A stretch of 64,000 bases of DNA from Saccharopolyspora gloriosae (lineage in GTDB: Bacteria; Actinomycetota; Actinomycetes; Mycobacteriales; Pseudonocardiaceae), in assembly GCF_022828475.1 (NCBI RefSeq), contig NZ_CP059557.1:3333470-3397469 (forward strand). Reading direction: 5' to 3'. The position numbers were made by a program, and so were the translations under genes. Every line of letters starts with the position of its first letter. Position 1 is the first letter of the stretch. Below are positions 37,249-46,324 of the stretch, piece by piece. Below the pieces are notes generated by a model. It did not search any database. It was not told the DNA's origin and saw only the letters and a program-made list of their open reading frames with translations.

Positions 37249-38010
37249 CTACAGGCTCCTCGTGAAGTGGTGCAGCAGCAGGCGGTTCACGGACTCGGCG
37301 CGTTCGACGTTGGCCAGGTGGGAGGCATCGGGGATGATCTCCACCCGGGCACCGGGCACGCCCGCGCCGATGCGTTCCGCGTGCGGCGGGGGCGTCGCCG
37401 GGTCGTCGCGACCGGCGATGACCAGCGTCGGGGCGGTGATCCGCGGCAGGCCGTCGACCAGGTCCATGTCGGCGATGGCCTCCGCGCAACTCGCGTAGCC
37501 CTCGTCGTCGCAGGCTCTGAGCGCGTCGCCGAACTTGGCCACGACGTCCGCGCGGGACGCCAGGGCGGGAGTGAACCAGCGGGTCAGCGAACCGTCCACC
37601 ATGGACTTCGTACCGTCTCGTCGGGCCAGCGCGGCGCGCTCGCGCCATGCCTCGCGCGGGGTGAGTTCGGCGGAGGTGCAGAGCAGCGCGAGCCGGTCGA
37701 GGCGGTCCGGGGCGTTCTCGGCCAGCCACATCCCCGTCATGCCGCCCAGCGACACCCCGGCGAAGTGCGCCCGCTCGACGTCGAGGTGGTCGAGCAGTTC
37801 GAGCACGTCGCCACCGAGGTCGGCCAGCGCGTACGGACCGGGAGTGCCCGGAGTGCGGCCGTGCCCGCGCTGGTCGTAGCGCAGCACCCGGAAGCGCTCG
37901 GACAACGCGGACAGCTGCGCGTCCCACAGGCCGAGGTCGGTGCCGAGCGAATTCGACAGCACGACCACCTCCGCGCCCTCCGGGCCGGTGAATTCGTAGT
38001 GCGGGATCAT
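37249..38010 (-). CDS. pcaD: 3-Oxoadipate enol-lactonase
   Basis: The 253-residue alpha/beta hydrolase has the nucleophile Ser in FAGVSLGGMTG, the acid in IAGRDDPATP and the His in DASHLANVE. LSNSLGTDLGLWD at the N-terminus is characteristic of PcaD. It hydrolyses the enol-lactone to beta-ketoadipate. Its ATG overlaps the pcaB stop (ATGA). Confidence 0.95.
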   Translation of the reverse strand: MIPHYEFTGPEGAEVVVLSNSLGTDLGLWDAQLSALSERFRVLRYDQRGHGRTPGTPGPYALADLGGDVLELLDHLDVERAHFAGVSLGGMTGMWLAENAPDRLDRLALLCTSAELTPREAWRERAALARRDGTKSMVDGSLTRWFTPALASRADVVAKFGDALRACDDEGYASCAEAIADMDLVDGLPRITAPTLVIAGRDDPATPPPHAERIGAGVPGARVEIIPDASHLANVERAESVNRLLLHHFTRSL

Positions 38011-39335
38011 TGCGGATTCCCTCCCGATTCGTGCAGTGCCAGCGCGCGAGCGATGAACGCGCCCGCCGAGCCCAGGTGGTCGGCGGGCTCGGTCGCCTCG
38101 ATGATCTCGTTCTCGGACAGTGCGGCGCGCACCCGTTCGTCGGCGAGCAGCGCTTCGCGCAGCGTGCCGCCGCGTTCGGCGACCCGCTCGCAGAGCTCCT
38201 TCACGAGGCGTTGTGCCTCGGTGCGGCTCAGTTCCGCTTGCAGCGTCGCGGATGCGCTCTCGGCCATCACCAGACCGCCGGTGAGGTCCACATTGGACGA
38301 CATTCGTGCCGTGTTCACCCGCAGGCCCGCCAGCAGCCGCTCGGTGCCCGCGGCGGCCGCGGCGACCAGCCGCAGCAGCTCCGTCAGCGGTTCCCACTCC
38401 GCCTGCCACGCCCCGGCCGCGCGCTCGTGCGCCTGCGGCATCGCGGCGAGCAACGTGGCCACCAGGCCCGGAACCCGATGGGTCGCGGCGGAGATCAGCA
38501 CCGAACCGGCCGGATTCTGCTTGTGCGGCATGGCCGAGGAACCCCCGGAGCTGCCCTCGGTGAGTTCGCCGACCTCGGTCTGCGCGTGCAGCTCCACGTC
38601 CAGCGCGATCTTGCCGAGCGCGCCCGCGACGGTGCCCAGCGTCCCCGCCAGCTCGCCGATGCGGGTGCGGTCGGTGTGCCACGGCAGCACCGGCTCGGCG
38701 AGGCCGAGTTCCGCGGCGAGGTGTTCGAGGACCGCCACGCCCTGATCGCCCAGCGACCCCAACGTTCCGGCGGGGCCGCCGAACTGCACCGCGAGCCGCC
38801 GCGCCACGACCCGCTCCAGTGCGGTCGTGGACTCGGTGAGCGCGGTCAGCCAGGTGGCGCAGCGGCGCCCGAACGTCGTCGGCAACGCCTGCTGCAGCAG
38901 TGATCGCCCGATCATCAGCGTGCCCCGGTGCTCCTCGGCCAGCCGGGCGCACCGGTCCGCCGCGCCGTGCAGATCACCGAGCACTCCCCGCAAGGTGCGG
39001 CGGGTGAGCAGCATCGCGGCCGTGTCCAGCACGTCCTGGCTGGTCGCCCCGAGGTGCACGTAGGGACGTGCGGCGGGGTCGAGCAGTTCGGTGAGATCGC
39101 CGACCAGCGCGATGACCGGTGTGGCCGAGGAGACCGCGCGGTGCGAGATCGAGTCCACGTCGAACTCGTCCGCCCTGCAGTGCGCTGCGATCTCGTTCGC
39201 GGCGGACTCCGGGATCACTCCGGCCCGTGCCTGCGCCCGGGCCAGCGCGGCCTCGAAGTCGAGCATCGCCTGCACCCAGGCCGCGCGGCCGGTGCGCCGC
39301 TCGGCGTCCGGGGTGGTGAACATCGGGGTGAACAA
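38007..39335 (-). CDS. pcaB: 3-Carboxy-cis,cis-muconate cycloisomerase
   Basis: The 442-residue protein belongs to the fumarase/aspartase superfamily, with the signature GGSSAMPHKQNPAGS, HLGATSQDVLDTA and LPTTFGRRCATWL. It cyclises carboxymuconate to 4-carboxymuconolactone. No ATG fits the family N-terminus at the expected place: TTG 39335 (LFTPMF, with GAGG upstream) is preferred and ATG 39323 is the alternative. The gene begins within ten bases of the pcaG stop. Confidence 0.93.
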   Translation of the reverse strand: MFTPMFTTPDAERRTGRAAWVQAMLDFEAALARAQARAGVIPESAANEIAAHCRADEFDVDSISHRAVSSATPVIALVGDLTELLDPAARPYVHLGATSQDVLDTAAMLLTRRTLRGVLGDLHGAADRCARLAEEHRGTLMIGRSLLQQALPTTFGRRCATWLTALTESTTALERVVARRLAVQFGGPAGTLGSLGDQGVAVLEHLAAELGLAEPVLPWHTDRTRIGELAGTLGTVAGALGKIALDVELHAQTEVGELTEGSSGGSSAMPHKQNPAGSVLISAATHRVPGLVATLLAAMPQAHERAAGAWQAEWEPLTELLRLVAAAAAGTERLLAGLRVNTARMSSNVDLTGGLVMAESASATLQAELSRTEAQRLVKELCERVAERGGTLREALLADERVRAALSENEIIEATEPADHLGSAGAFIARALALHESGGNPQ

Positions 39336-39342
39336 GCCGGCC

Positions 39343-39912
39343 TCAGAGCTCGAAGAAGACGGTCTCGGCATCGCCCTGCAACCTGATGTCGAAGCGCACC
39401 CCATCCGGTTCGGCCCGCGCCACCAACGTTCCTCGGCGATCCAAGTCCACACTGGACAGAACCGGGTCGGCATCGTTCGCGTCGGCCTCATCGGGGAAGT
39501 ACACGCGGGTGACCAGGCGGTTGAGCATCCCGCGGGCCAGCACGGTGACGTTCAGGTGCGGCGCCTCGGTGCGCCCGTCCGGCGTCGGCAGCGGACCCGG
39601 TTTGACGGTGCGGAACCAGAACCCGCCCTCCGGATCGGTGCCGCAGCGCCCGAATCCCTCAAACGCGGCGGACTCGCCGCGCGGATCCGCGGGGTGCGAG
39701 AACCGGCCCCGTTCGTCGGCGTGCCAGATCTCGATCACCGCGTCCGGCACCGGGTCGCCGTTGCCGTCGAACACCGTGCCGCGCACCGTCAACGCCCCCG
39801 GCGTGCCCGCCGCGACGACCTCCGGGCCGTCCGTCCACAACAGACCGTCGGGCAACGCGTAGAAGGGGCCGACCGTCTGCGACGGCGTGGTGAGCTCAGC
39901 GGATTCCGCCAT
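39343..39912 (-). CDS. pcaG: Protocatechuate 3,4-dioxygenase alpha subunit
   Basis: The 189-residue protein has the intradiol-dioxygenase core (TPSQTVGPFYALP, AVIEIWHADERGRFSHP, APHLNVTVLARGMLN). The alpha subunit lacks the full iron-ligand set and forms the active site with PcaH. Its ATG overlaps the pcaH stop. Confidence 0.96.
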   Translation of the reverse strand: MAESAELTTPSQTVGPFYALPDGLLWTDGPEVVAAGTPGALTVRGTVFDGNGDPVPDAVIEIWHADERGRFSHPADPRGESAAFEGFGRCGTDPEGGFWFRTVKPGPLPTPDGRTEAPHLNVTVLARGMLNRLVTRVYFPDEADANDADPVLSSVDLDRRGTLVARAEPDGVRFDIRLQGDAETVFFEL

Positions 39913-40661
39913 CAGTCGTCGTCCTCCTCTTCGTCCTCGAACGGAGTGGCCGCGGCGCCGCGCAGCACGATGTCGAACTTGTAGCTCAACGCCCACTCGG
40001 GCACCGTGCTGTCCAGGTCGAAGCGGCTGATCATGCGCTCGCGGGCCTGCGGATCGCGCACCGAGTTGAAGATCGGGTCCTGGTGGAACAGCGGGTCTCC
40101 GGGGAAGTACATCTGAGTGATCAGCCGCTGCGTGAACGCCTGGCCGAACAGCGAGAAGTGCAGATGCGCGGGCCGCCACGCGTTGTCGTGGTTGCGCCAC
40201 GGGTACGCGCCGGGCTTGATCGTGACGAACCGGTACTCGCCCTGATCGTCGCTCATGGCCCGCCCGACACCGGTGAAGTTCGGGTCCAGCGGAGCCGGGT
40301 GCCGGTCTCCCGCATGCCGGTAGCGGCCCGCGGAATTCGCCTGCCACAGCTCGATCAGCGTGTTCGGAACAGGCTTGCCGTCCGAATCGAGCACCCGGCC
40401 GCTGACGATGATCCGCTCGCCGAGCGGTTCGCCGTCGTGGCCGACGGTCAGGTCGTGGTCGGTCTCGGAGACCCGGTCGTTGCCGAGCAGCGGCCCGGTG
40501 ACCTCGGTGAGGTACTGCGGCAGCAGGTGCAGCGGCCGCTTCGGGTGGCGCAACGCCGACGAGCGGTACCCGGACGAGTCCAGCGGCGGGTGCGAAGCGT
40601 CGTCGCGCCGGTAGTGCGGCAGCAGCAGGCCGGATCGCTGCGGGGTGGTCTCGGTGGTCAT
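39912..40661 (-). CDS. pcaH: Protocatechuate 3,4-dioxygenase beta subunit
   Basis: The 249-residue protein carries the non-haem Fe(III) ligands: Tyr in NSAGRYRHAGD, Tyr in KPGAYPWRN and two His in WRPAHLHFSLFG. The N-terminal YRRDDASHPPLDSSGYRSS region is typical of PcaH. It opens protocatechuate to 3-carboxymuconate with O2. The end is strongly acidic (EDEEEDDD). AAGGAGGAG precedes ATG 40661. Confidence 0.96.
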   Translation of the reverse strand: MTTETTPQRSGLLLPHYRRDDASHPPLDSSGYRSSALRHPKRPLHLLPQYLTEVTGPLLGNDRVSETDHDLTVGHDGEPLGERIIVSGRVLDSDGKPVPNTLIELWQANSAGRYRHAGDRHPAPLDPNFTGVGRAMSDDQGEYRFVTIKPGAYPWRNHDNAWRPAHLHFSLFGQAFTQRLITQMYFPGDPLFHQDPIFNSVRDPQARERMISRFDLDSTVPEWALSYKFDIVLRGAAATPFEDEEEDDD

Positions 40662-40675
40662 CGTCGACTCCTCCT

Positions 40676-41857
40676 TCAGGCGTGCAGGACCACGGCCAGG
40701 CCCTGCCCGACGCCGATGCAGATGGCGGCCAGACCCCAGCCGCCACCGGCTCGGCGCAGCTGGTGCGCCAGGGACCCCAGGATGCGCGCCCCGGACGCTC
40801 CGAGCGGGTGGCCGATGGCGATGGCACCGCCCTGGACGTTCACGATCTCCGGGTCCAGGTCCGGCCATTCGGCTAGGCAGGCCAGCGACTGCGCGGCGAA
40901 CGCCTCGTTGAGTTCCACCGCCGTCAGATCGCCCCAGCCGATGCCGGCCCGGCGCAGCGCGGTGTTCGCGGCCTCCACCGGCCCGATGCCGAACACGTCC
41001 GGATCCACTCCGGCCACGCCGCGCCCCGCGATGCGGGCCAGCGGGGTCACGCCCAGCTCACCGGCCACCGCCTCCGACCCGATGAGCAGCGCGGCGGCGC
41101 CGTCGTTGAGCGGGGACGAGTTGCCCGCGGTGACGGTGCCGTCGCCGCGAAACGCGGGCTTGAGCTTCGACAGCGCCTGCACGGAGCTGTCCGGCCGGAT
41201 GCCCTCGTCGCGGGTCAGCTCGGTTCCGGGAACGGGGGAGACCTCGCGGTCGAACAGGCCCGCTTCCCACGCCTCGGCCGCGCGGCGGTGGCTGCGCACC
41301 GCGAACTCGTCCTGCTCGTCGCGGGTGAGCTCGTAGCGGTCGGCGAGCTGTTCGGCGGAGGCGCCCAGCGCGATCGTCCAGCGCTCCGGCATCTCCGGGT
41401 TGGTCATCCGCCAGCCCAGGGTCGTCGAGTGCAGCGTTTCGTGCCCGCGCGGGAACCCGCCCTCCGGCTTCTGCAGCACCCACGGGGCGCGGCTCATCGA
41501 CTCCACGCCACCGGCGATGGTCAGCTGCTGGTCACCGGTCTCCACGGCCCGGCTCGCGCCGATCACCGCCTCCAGCCCGGAACCGCACAGGCGGTTGACC
41601 GTGGCGCCCGCGACGCTCGTCGGCAGTCCCGCCAGCAGCGCGGCCATCCGCGCGACATTGCGGTTCTCCTCGCCGGCACCGTTGGCGTTGCCGAACGCGA
41701 TGTCCTCGACGCGGGCGGGATCCAGCTCGGGCGTGCGCTCCACGAGGGTGCGCACGACGTGCGCGGCGAGGTCATCGGGACGCACCGGCGCGAGGCCCTT
41801 GCCGTAGCGGCCGATGGGGGTGCGCACCGAATCGAGGACGTAAGCGCCGTTGCTCAT
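40676..41857 (-). CDS. pcaF: Beta-ketoadipyl-CoA thiolase
   Basis: The 393-residue thiolase has the acylated Cys in NRLCGSGLEAVIGA, the His in AIGHPLGASGARI and the second Cys in AAICIGVGQG. It cleaves beta-ketoadipyl-CoA to succinyl-CoA and acetyl-CoA, the last step of the pathway. Its start overlaps the pcaJ stop (ATGA). Confidence 0.95.
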   Translation of the reverse strand: MSNGAYVLDSVRTPIGRYGKGLAPVRPDDLAAHVVRTLVERTPELDPARVEDIAFGNANGAGEENRNVARMAALLAGLPTSVAGATVNRLCGSGLEAVIGASRAVETGDQQLTIAGGVESMSRAPWVLQKPEGGFPRGHETLHSTTLGWRMTNPEMPERWTIALGASAEQLADRYELTRDEQDEFAVRSHRRAAEAWEAGLFDREVSPVPGTELTRDEGIRPDSSVQALSKLKPAFRGDGTVTAGNSSPLNDGAAALLIGSEAVAGELGVTPLARIAGRGVAGVDPDVFGIGPVEAANTALRRAGIGWGDLTAVELNEAFAAQSLACLAEWPDLDPEIVNVQGGAIAIGHPLGASGARILGSLAHQLRRAGGGWGLAAICIGVGQGLAVVLHA

Positions 41858-42624
41858 GCCTTGTCTCCTTCGATCGTCGCCTTCAACTCCCGCAGCACGC
41901 GCAGCTCGGTGTCGCTCGGAGCCTCCTGCACCGCGGGCTCGGCGACCACCTTGAGGTCCCAGCCGGTCGCGGCGCGCACCTGCTCGACGTCCGCGCCGGG
42001 GCTGAGGTGGGTCAGCGTCAGCTCGCAGGTCTCCGGGTCCGGTTCCATGATGCCCAGGTCGGTGATCACCTTCACCGGGCCGCGCCCGCGCAGCCCGAGG
42101 CGCTCCCGGTCGCCCTTGCCCGCCCCGTAGCCGACTGAACTGACGAAGTCGACCGATTCGACGAAGCTGCGAGTGCTCTGGCGCATCACCACCAGCACTT
42201 CGCGACAGGACGCGGCGATCTCCGGGGCACCGCCCGCGCCGGGCAGCCGCACCTTCGGATCCGCGTAGTCCCCGCCGATGACGGTGGAGTTGATGTTGCC
42301 GAACTTGTCGATCTGCGCGCCGCCGAGGAAGCCGAAGTCGATGCGTCCGGGCTGCAGCCAGTAGTTGAAGATCTCCGGCACGCTCACGACGGAGTCCGCG
42401 GTGTCGGCCAGGACGCCGTCACCGATGGACAGCGGCAGCCGGTCCGGTTTGGCGCCGAGCGTGCCCGACTCGTAGATCAGTACCAGCTCGGGGGCATGGG
42501 TGCGCCGCGCGAGGTTCGCGGCGGTGCTGGGCAGCCCGATGCCGACGAAGCAGGCGGAGCCGTTGGTCAGCGAGCGCGCGGCGGCGACGCTCATCATCTC
42601 GTCGGCGGTGAACGTCTCGGTCAT
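41854..42624 (-). CDS. pcaJ: 3-Oxoadipate CoA-transferase subunit B
   Basis: The 256-residue protein is a CoA-transferase beta subunit with FVGIGLPSTAANLARR and the glutamate-containing LIYESGTLG, followed by FLGGAQIDKFGNINST. The Glu forms the acyl-CoA intermediate. It pairs with PcaI to move CoA from succinyl-CoA to beta-ketoadipate. The gene overlaps both neighbours. Confidence 0.94.
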   Translation of the reverse strand: MTETFTADEMMSVAAARSLTNGSACFVGIGLPSTAANLARRTHAPELVLIYESGTLGAKPDRLPLSIGDGVLADTADSVVSVPEIFNYWLQPGRIDFGFLGGAQIDKFGNINSTVIGGDYADPKVRLPGAGGAPEIAASCREVLVVMRQSTRSFVESVDFVSSVGYGAGKGDRERLGLRGRGPVKVITDLGIMEPDPETCELTLTHLSPGADVEQVRAATGWDLKVVAEPAVQEAPSDTELRVLRELKATIEGDKA

Positions 42625-43439
42625 CGCGCGCTCCTCTCGGCCAGTCCTTCGCCGTCCAGCCAGGACTCGAACTCCGCGCGGTCCCGCGAGATGGCGTCCC
42701 ACTTCTGGTAGTAGGCGTTGTCCCGTTCCGAATAGCCCTGCGCGTACGAGGGGTGCGCGCCGCCGGGGACCTCGGCGACGGCGGTGACGGCCCAGTTGGG
42801 CAGCACGACCGATCCAGGCCGGGGCGTGAGCTCGTCGACGATCTCCTCGACGGTCACCAGCGATCGCTTCGAGGCGAGCACCGTCTCCTTCTGCACGCCG
42901 GTGATGCCCCACATCTGCACGTTGCCTTCGCGGTCGGCCTGCTGGGCGTGCACGATGCCGACGTCCGGGTTCAGCGCGGGCACCGCCGCCAGCTCCTCGC
43001 CGGTGAACGGGCAGGTCACCGTCTTGATGGAGTCCGTCTGCGCGGGCAGGTCGGTGCCGGTGTAGCCGCGCAGGATCGCGAACGGCAGCCCGGAGGCGCC
43101 GGCGGCGTAGCGGTTGGCCATGCCCGCGTGGCTGTGCTCCTCGATCTCCAGCGGGCGCGGCCAGGAGTGCTGCACCGCGTCGCGGAACCGGTGCAACGAG
43201 CCGACGCCGGGGTTGCCGCCCCAGGAGAAGACCAGCTTGCGGGCGCAGCCGGCGCCGATGAGCTGGTCGTAAACGATGTCCGGGGTCATCCGGCACAGCG
43301 TGAGCTCCCGCTTGCCCTGGCGGATGATCTCGCGTCCGGCCGCGACCGGGATGAGGTGTGTGAAGCCTTCGAGTGCGATCGCGTCGCCGTCGGCGACCAA
43401 CTCGGCGATCGCCTCGCTCAGCGTCAGGATGCGTGCCAC
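42621..43439 (-). CDS. pcaI: 3-Oxoadipate CoA-transferase subunit A
   Basis: The 272-residue alpha subunit has the CoA-transferase motifs LEGFTHLIPVAAGREIIRQG and LVFSWGGNPGVGSLHRFRD. It is first in the eight-gene leftward pca operon. GTG 43439 is chosen because GGAG lies seven bases upstream and the family N-terminus (ILTLSEAIAELV) follows at once; an ATG at 43694 would cross the promoter. Confidence 0.94.
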   Translation of the reverse strand: MARILTLSEAIAELVADGDAIALEGFTHLIPVAAGREIIRQGKRELTLCRMTPDIVYDQLIGAGCARKLVFSWGGNPGVGSLHRFRDAVQHSWPRPLEIEEHSHAGMANRYAAGASGLPFAILRGYTGTDLPAQTDSIKTVTCPFTGEELAAVPALNPDVGIVHAQQADREGNVQMWGITGVQKETVLASKRSLVTVEEIVDELTPRPGSVVLPNWAVTAVAEVPGGAHPSYAQGYSERDNAYYQKWDAISRDRAEFESWLDGEGLAERSAR

Positions 43440-43454
43440 CGATCCGCTCCGATC

Positions 43455-43516
43455 GTGCGCATAGTGAACAGGTGTGCTGAGAGCGAACGCTAGTGCCCTG
43501 GGGGTCCGCCGGTCAA
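43455..43516 (-). promoter_or_regulatory. pcaI promoter with two PcaR-type sites
   Basis: On the minus strand TTGACC (43511-43516) and TAGCGT (43487-43492) are spaced 18 bases. Downstream lie GTTCGCTCTCAGCAC (43474-43488) and GTTCACTATGCGCAC (43455-43469), two 15-base direct repeats 19 bases apart. They resemble the GTTC-N7-GCAC pattern of PcaR/PcaU operators. Confidence 0.65.
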
Positions 43517-43913
43517 GCGAACGACCGCGTGAGCTGGGCGCGGACCTCGCCCCGGTCGACCGGATGCGGCCGGGTACCGCCCGGTGTGACGTCCCATCGC
43601 TCATGGCTTTTGCGCCGCATCGGCGTCGGTCGTCACGGCGACCCATTTCGGCCGGCGCAGTCGCTTCACGCTGTCGAATCACCGGATCGCGCACTGGGGC
43701 GGATCAGTTTCGGCCGGCGGCGCGAGGCGAATCTCGATCGGCACTCCAGGTTGCGGGACCTGCGTCAAAGCGCCACCACGATGAACGCGAAGAGCTACAC
43801 TCATGTCCGTCTGTTCGTGAAGTTGATCCTGGGGGATGAATGAAACGAGTACGTCGCCGTGGCGACTTCAAGTGTTCGCGGACCTTCAGCGGCTCGCAGC
43901 GGGGTGGTCGGTG
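43517..43913. other. Intergenic stretch between the pca operon and lysE-like gene
   Basis: These 400 bases hold no frame with a ribosome site and family match. Part may encode a 26-residue extension of the LysE protein if ATG 43836 is used. Confidence 0.45.
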
Positions 43914-44552
43914 ATGACCAGCGCGGCGCTGTCCGGTTTTGTGCTGGTGGCGATTCTGGGAGTTATCACGCCGGGGTTGGACACGATGCTCGTCCTCAGA
44001 CAGGCACTCCTCGGGGGGCGTTGGAACGGTTTGGCTTCGGCCGTCGGGATTACCTTGGGATGCCTGGTTTGGGGTTCGGCGAGCGTCGTCGGCCTGACCG
44101 CCTTGATTACGGCATCCGAAGTCGCCTACAACGTGGTGCGCATCGCCGGTGCCGTGTACCTGATTTGGTTGGGCGGGTCCGCGCTCTGGAAGTCGTTGCT
44201 GCGCAATAGGGCGGGAAATGGCTCGGAGCAGGATTGGTCAGCTGGAAACGACGCGATCACCCGCCGCTCGGCGCTGCGTTCGGGCCTCGTCACGAACTTG
44301 CTCAATCCCAAAGTGGGCGTGTTCTACATGAGCCTGTTGCCGCAGTTCATCCCCATGAACTCGAACTCCGCTCTGTGGGGCGGACTGCTCGTGGCGATCC
44401 ACCTGTCCATCTACCTGATTTGGCTGCCGAGCCTGGTGTGGGTGGCCGACCATGCGCGATCCGTTCTCATTCGACCGAAGGTGCGTCGCTGGATGGACCG
44501 GGCGACGGCCGGCGTCCTGCTGGGGCTGGGTCTCAAGATGGCGATCGAGTAG
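43914..44552 (+). CDS. LysE/RhtB-family exporter
   Basis: The 212-residue protein has six predicted membrane segments and the family motif VITPGLDTMLVLRQALLGGR, followed by GITLGCLVWG and NLLNPKVGVFYMSLLPQF. The family exports amino acids and analogues. ATG 43914 puts the first helix at the N-terminus as usual; ATG 43836 would add 26 residues. Its codon use is less GC-rich than that of its neighbours. A role in exporting a product of the nearby cluster is possible but unsupported. Confidence 0.87.
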   Translation: MTSAALSGFVLVAILGVITPGLDTMLVLRQALLGGRWNGLASAVGITLGCLVWGSASVVGLTALITASEVAYNVVRIAGAVYLIWLGGSALWKSLLRNRAGNGSEQDWSAGNDAITRRSALRSGLVTNLLNPKVGVFYMSLLPQFIPMNSNSALWGGLLVAIHLSIYLIWLPSLVWVADHARSVLIRPKVRRWMDRATAGVLLGLGLKMAIE

Positions 44553-44755
44553 AGCGGCTGCGCACCGGCCCGCCGAGAACCCGGCGGGCCGACCGGTCGT
44601 GCCGTGCGCGTGCGAGGCGTCCGCGTGGGACGACCGCCGCGCAGGACGACGGCCGTGCGTGGAGCACGGGTCGCGCTCGCCGATCTTCTCCCGTCACCGG
44701 TCGTCGGGAGAACGCGATGGCCGGGCGTGCGGGTTTCGCGAGTTCTGAGGGGAGA

Positions 44756-45466
44756 TCAGGTCAAGACCGCGCGGGAGTCGTCCGAGTCGAGCACCTGCGG
44801 GAATGACGCAGGTCCGAAGAACTTCTCCAAGCCGGAGTGCAGCTCGGTGATGAACGACTTCGTGGCGGTCTCATCGACCTGGTCGAGGAGTTCGACGACG
44901 ATGATGGCATTGGTGGTTTCCCGCCGAATGAGCGCTTGCGCGGCTTGCCGCCAGACGAAGTGGCGGGTGAGGATTTGGTTTCGCCACGCGTAGGCGACCT
45001 CATTCGGTTCGACGGGAACCGCTTCCGGGGCATCAAGAGGCTGGAACAGGTCGTCTTCCCGGGTGCGGCGAAGTTCGAGCTCACCTCCGCCGATGTCATC
45101 GGCGTCGAAGGCGCCGAGCGGGACGACGTGCCGCAACGACAGGGAATGAATGAAGTCGGTCAGCGGGTTCAGGCGGAGCGGCTCGGGGCTCTTGAAGGCG
45201 CGGCGCACCATGGATTCGATGGCGCAGGGGTACTTCTTTCCGTTGATTCCCAGATTGCGCAGCGCATCCCGCCACGGGGCCACGAACGGATGCTGCTGGG
45301 CGGATCCGACCGAATTCAGCTGGGCGCCCATGTCTTGCCAGCTCGCGGCCAGCAATGCGTCGATTTCGGGATTGTCGGTGGTGTTATCGATCCCGCGGAC
45401 CGCGGTGGCGACGATGCGCATGCCTGGGTTGGGCGAGAGGACATCGGCTTTGACGTCGAGAATCAC
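44756..45466 (-). CDS. B3/B4-domain protein (PheRS beta-subunit editing-domain fold)
   Basis: The 236-residue protein matches stand-alone B3/B4 domains: HPFVAPWRDALRNLGINGKK, YPCAIESMVRRAF, LNPLTDFIHSLSLRHVVPLG and a late RHFVWRQAAQALI. The same fold in phenylalanyl-tRNA synthetase clears mischarged tyrosine from tRNA(Phe); free versions are poorly characterised. GTG 45466 has no ribosome site but TAACTT lies six bases upstream, so the mRNA may be leaderless. It follows the LOG gene on the same strand by 103 bases. Confidence 0.82.
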   Translation of the reverse strand: MILDVKADVLSPNPGMRIVATAVRGIDNTTDNPEIDALLAASWQDMGAQLNSVGSAQQHPFVAPWRDALRNLGINGKKYPCAIESMVRRAFKSPEPLRLNPLTDFIHSLSLRHVVPLGAFDADDIGGGELELRRTREDDLFQPLDAPEAVPVEPNEVAYAWRNQILTRHFVWRQAAQALIRRETTNAIIVVELLDQVDETATKSFITELHSGLEKFFGPASFPQVLDSDDSRAVLT

Positions 45467-45569
45467 GTGATCAAGTTAGCAGACCCCGCCGATGCCGCCG
45501 GGGAGAATCGCGTGCGGCATGTCCGCCGCGCCGTCGGCGAACCTCGGCGAATGCGGCGCGATGCCCGAG

Positions 45570-46124
45570 TCAGGTCGTCACCGGGGCTTCGGCCTCGCAC
45601 ATGTCCAGCGCCTCGGCCACGGTGGTGGCGACCCGCAGCGCGCTGCGCCATTCGTGGCTGATGAACCCGGTTCGGTGCATCCGATCCGTCCAGGACACGA
45701 GTTCCCCGAAGTGCCCCTCGTGATCGAGCAGCACAAGCGGTTTCGAGTGCGGGACGAGCATTCGCGTCGTCCACGACTCGAAGATCTCATCGCAGGTGCC
45801 CACGCCTCCGGGAAGAGCGAGCAACGCGTCCGACCGCGTGATCATCGTGGCTTTCCGCTGACTCACCGACGGCAGCACCACCAGTTCCCCGGCGTCACGA
45901 TCGGCCTCGTGCAGCAATGCTTCCGGCACGACACCGACCGTGCGGCCCCCTGCCGCACGCGCCGCGTCGGCGACAGCGCCCATCATGGAAACGGCTTCGC
46001 CACCGGTCACGAGCGTCCAACCGCGTTCCGCGATGCCCCGCCCCGTCTCGGCCGCGAGGTCTTGGTAGGTGCGGGGGATGCTGGTGGACGCACTGCAGAA
46101 GACACACACGGATAAGGGATGCAC
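45570..46124 (-). CDS. LOG-family nucleoside 5'-monophosphate phosphoribohydrolase
   Basis: The 184-residue protein has the Rossmann-like LOG fold with VCVFCSAS, QRKATMITRSDALLALPGG and the catalytic PGGVGTCDEIFE. LOG enzymes split a base from ribose 5-phosphate. The usual GGG-x-x-G-L-M-G loop reads TGGEAVSMMG, so the base pocket may differ. GTG 46124 has AGAGGA upstream. An in-frame GTG at 46328 overlaps the adenylating-enzyme stop (GTGA) and would add a 68-residue low-complexity leader; this suggests coupling. I infer it may release nicotinate from nicotinate mononucleotide made by the adjacent nad genes. Confidence 0.85.
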   Translation of the reverse strand: MHPLSVCVFCSASTSIPRTYQDLAAETGRGIAERGWTLVTGGEAVSMMGAVADAARAAGGRTVGVVPEALLHEADRDAGELVVLPSVSQRKATMITRSDALLALPGGVGTCDEIFESWTTRMLVPHSKPLVLLDHEGHFGELVSWTDRMHRTGFISHEWRSALRVATTVAEALDMCEAEAPVTT

Positions 46125-46324
46125 GTCAGGTCCTCTCGATGGCGGCGGTGCGTCGGCGACTCCGTGCCGGTACCCGCCGCCGTGCTGTCCGGCGTAGGGC
46201 GTACCGTCTGGGGATCCAGGCTCGTTCGTCGCGCGTTTCGCCGGTGGGTGCGAGTCCGAGATCGCCACATCACCACGGGGATGCCCGCTCGGCTCGGCGG
46301 ATCGCAGCGGGTACGGATGCGGTT

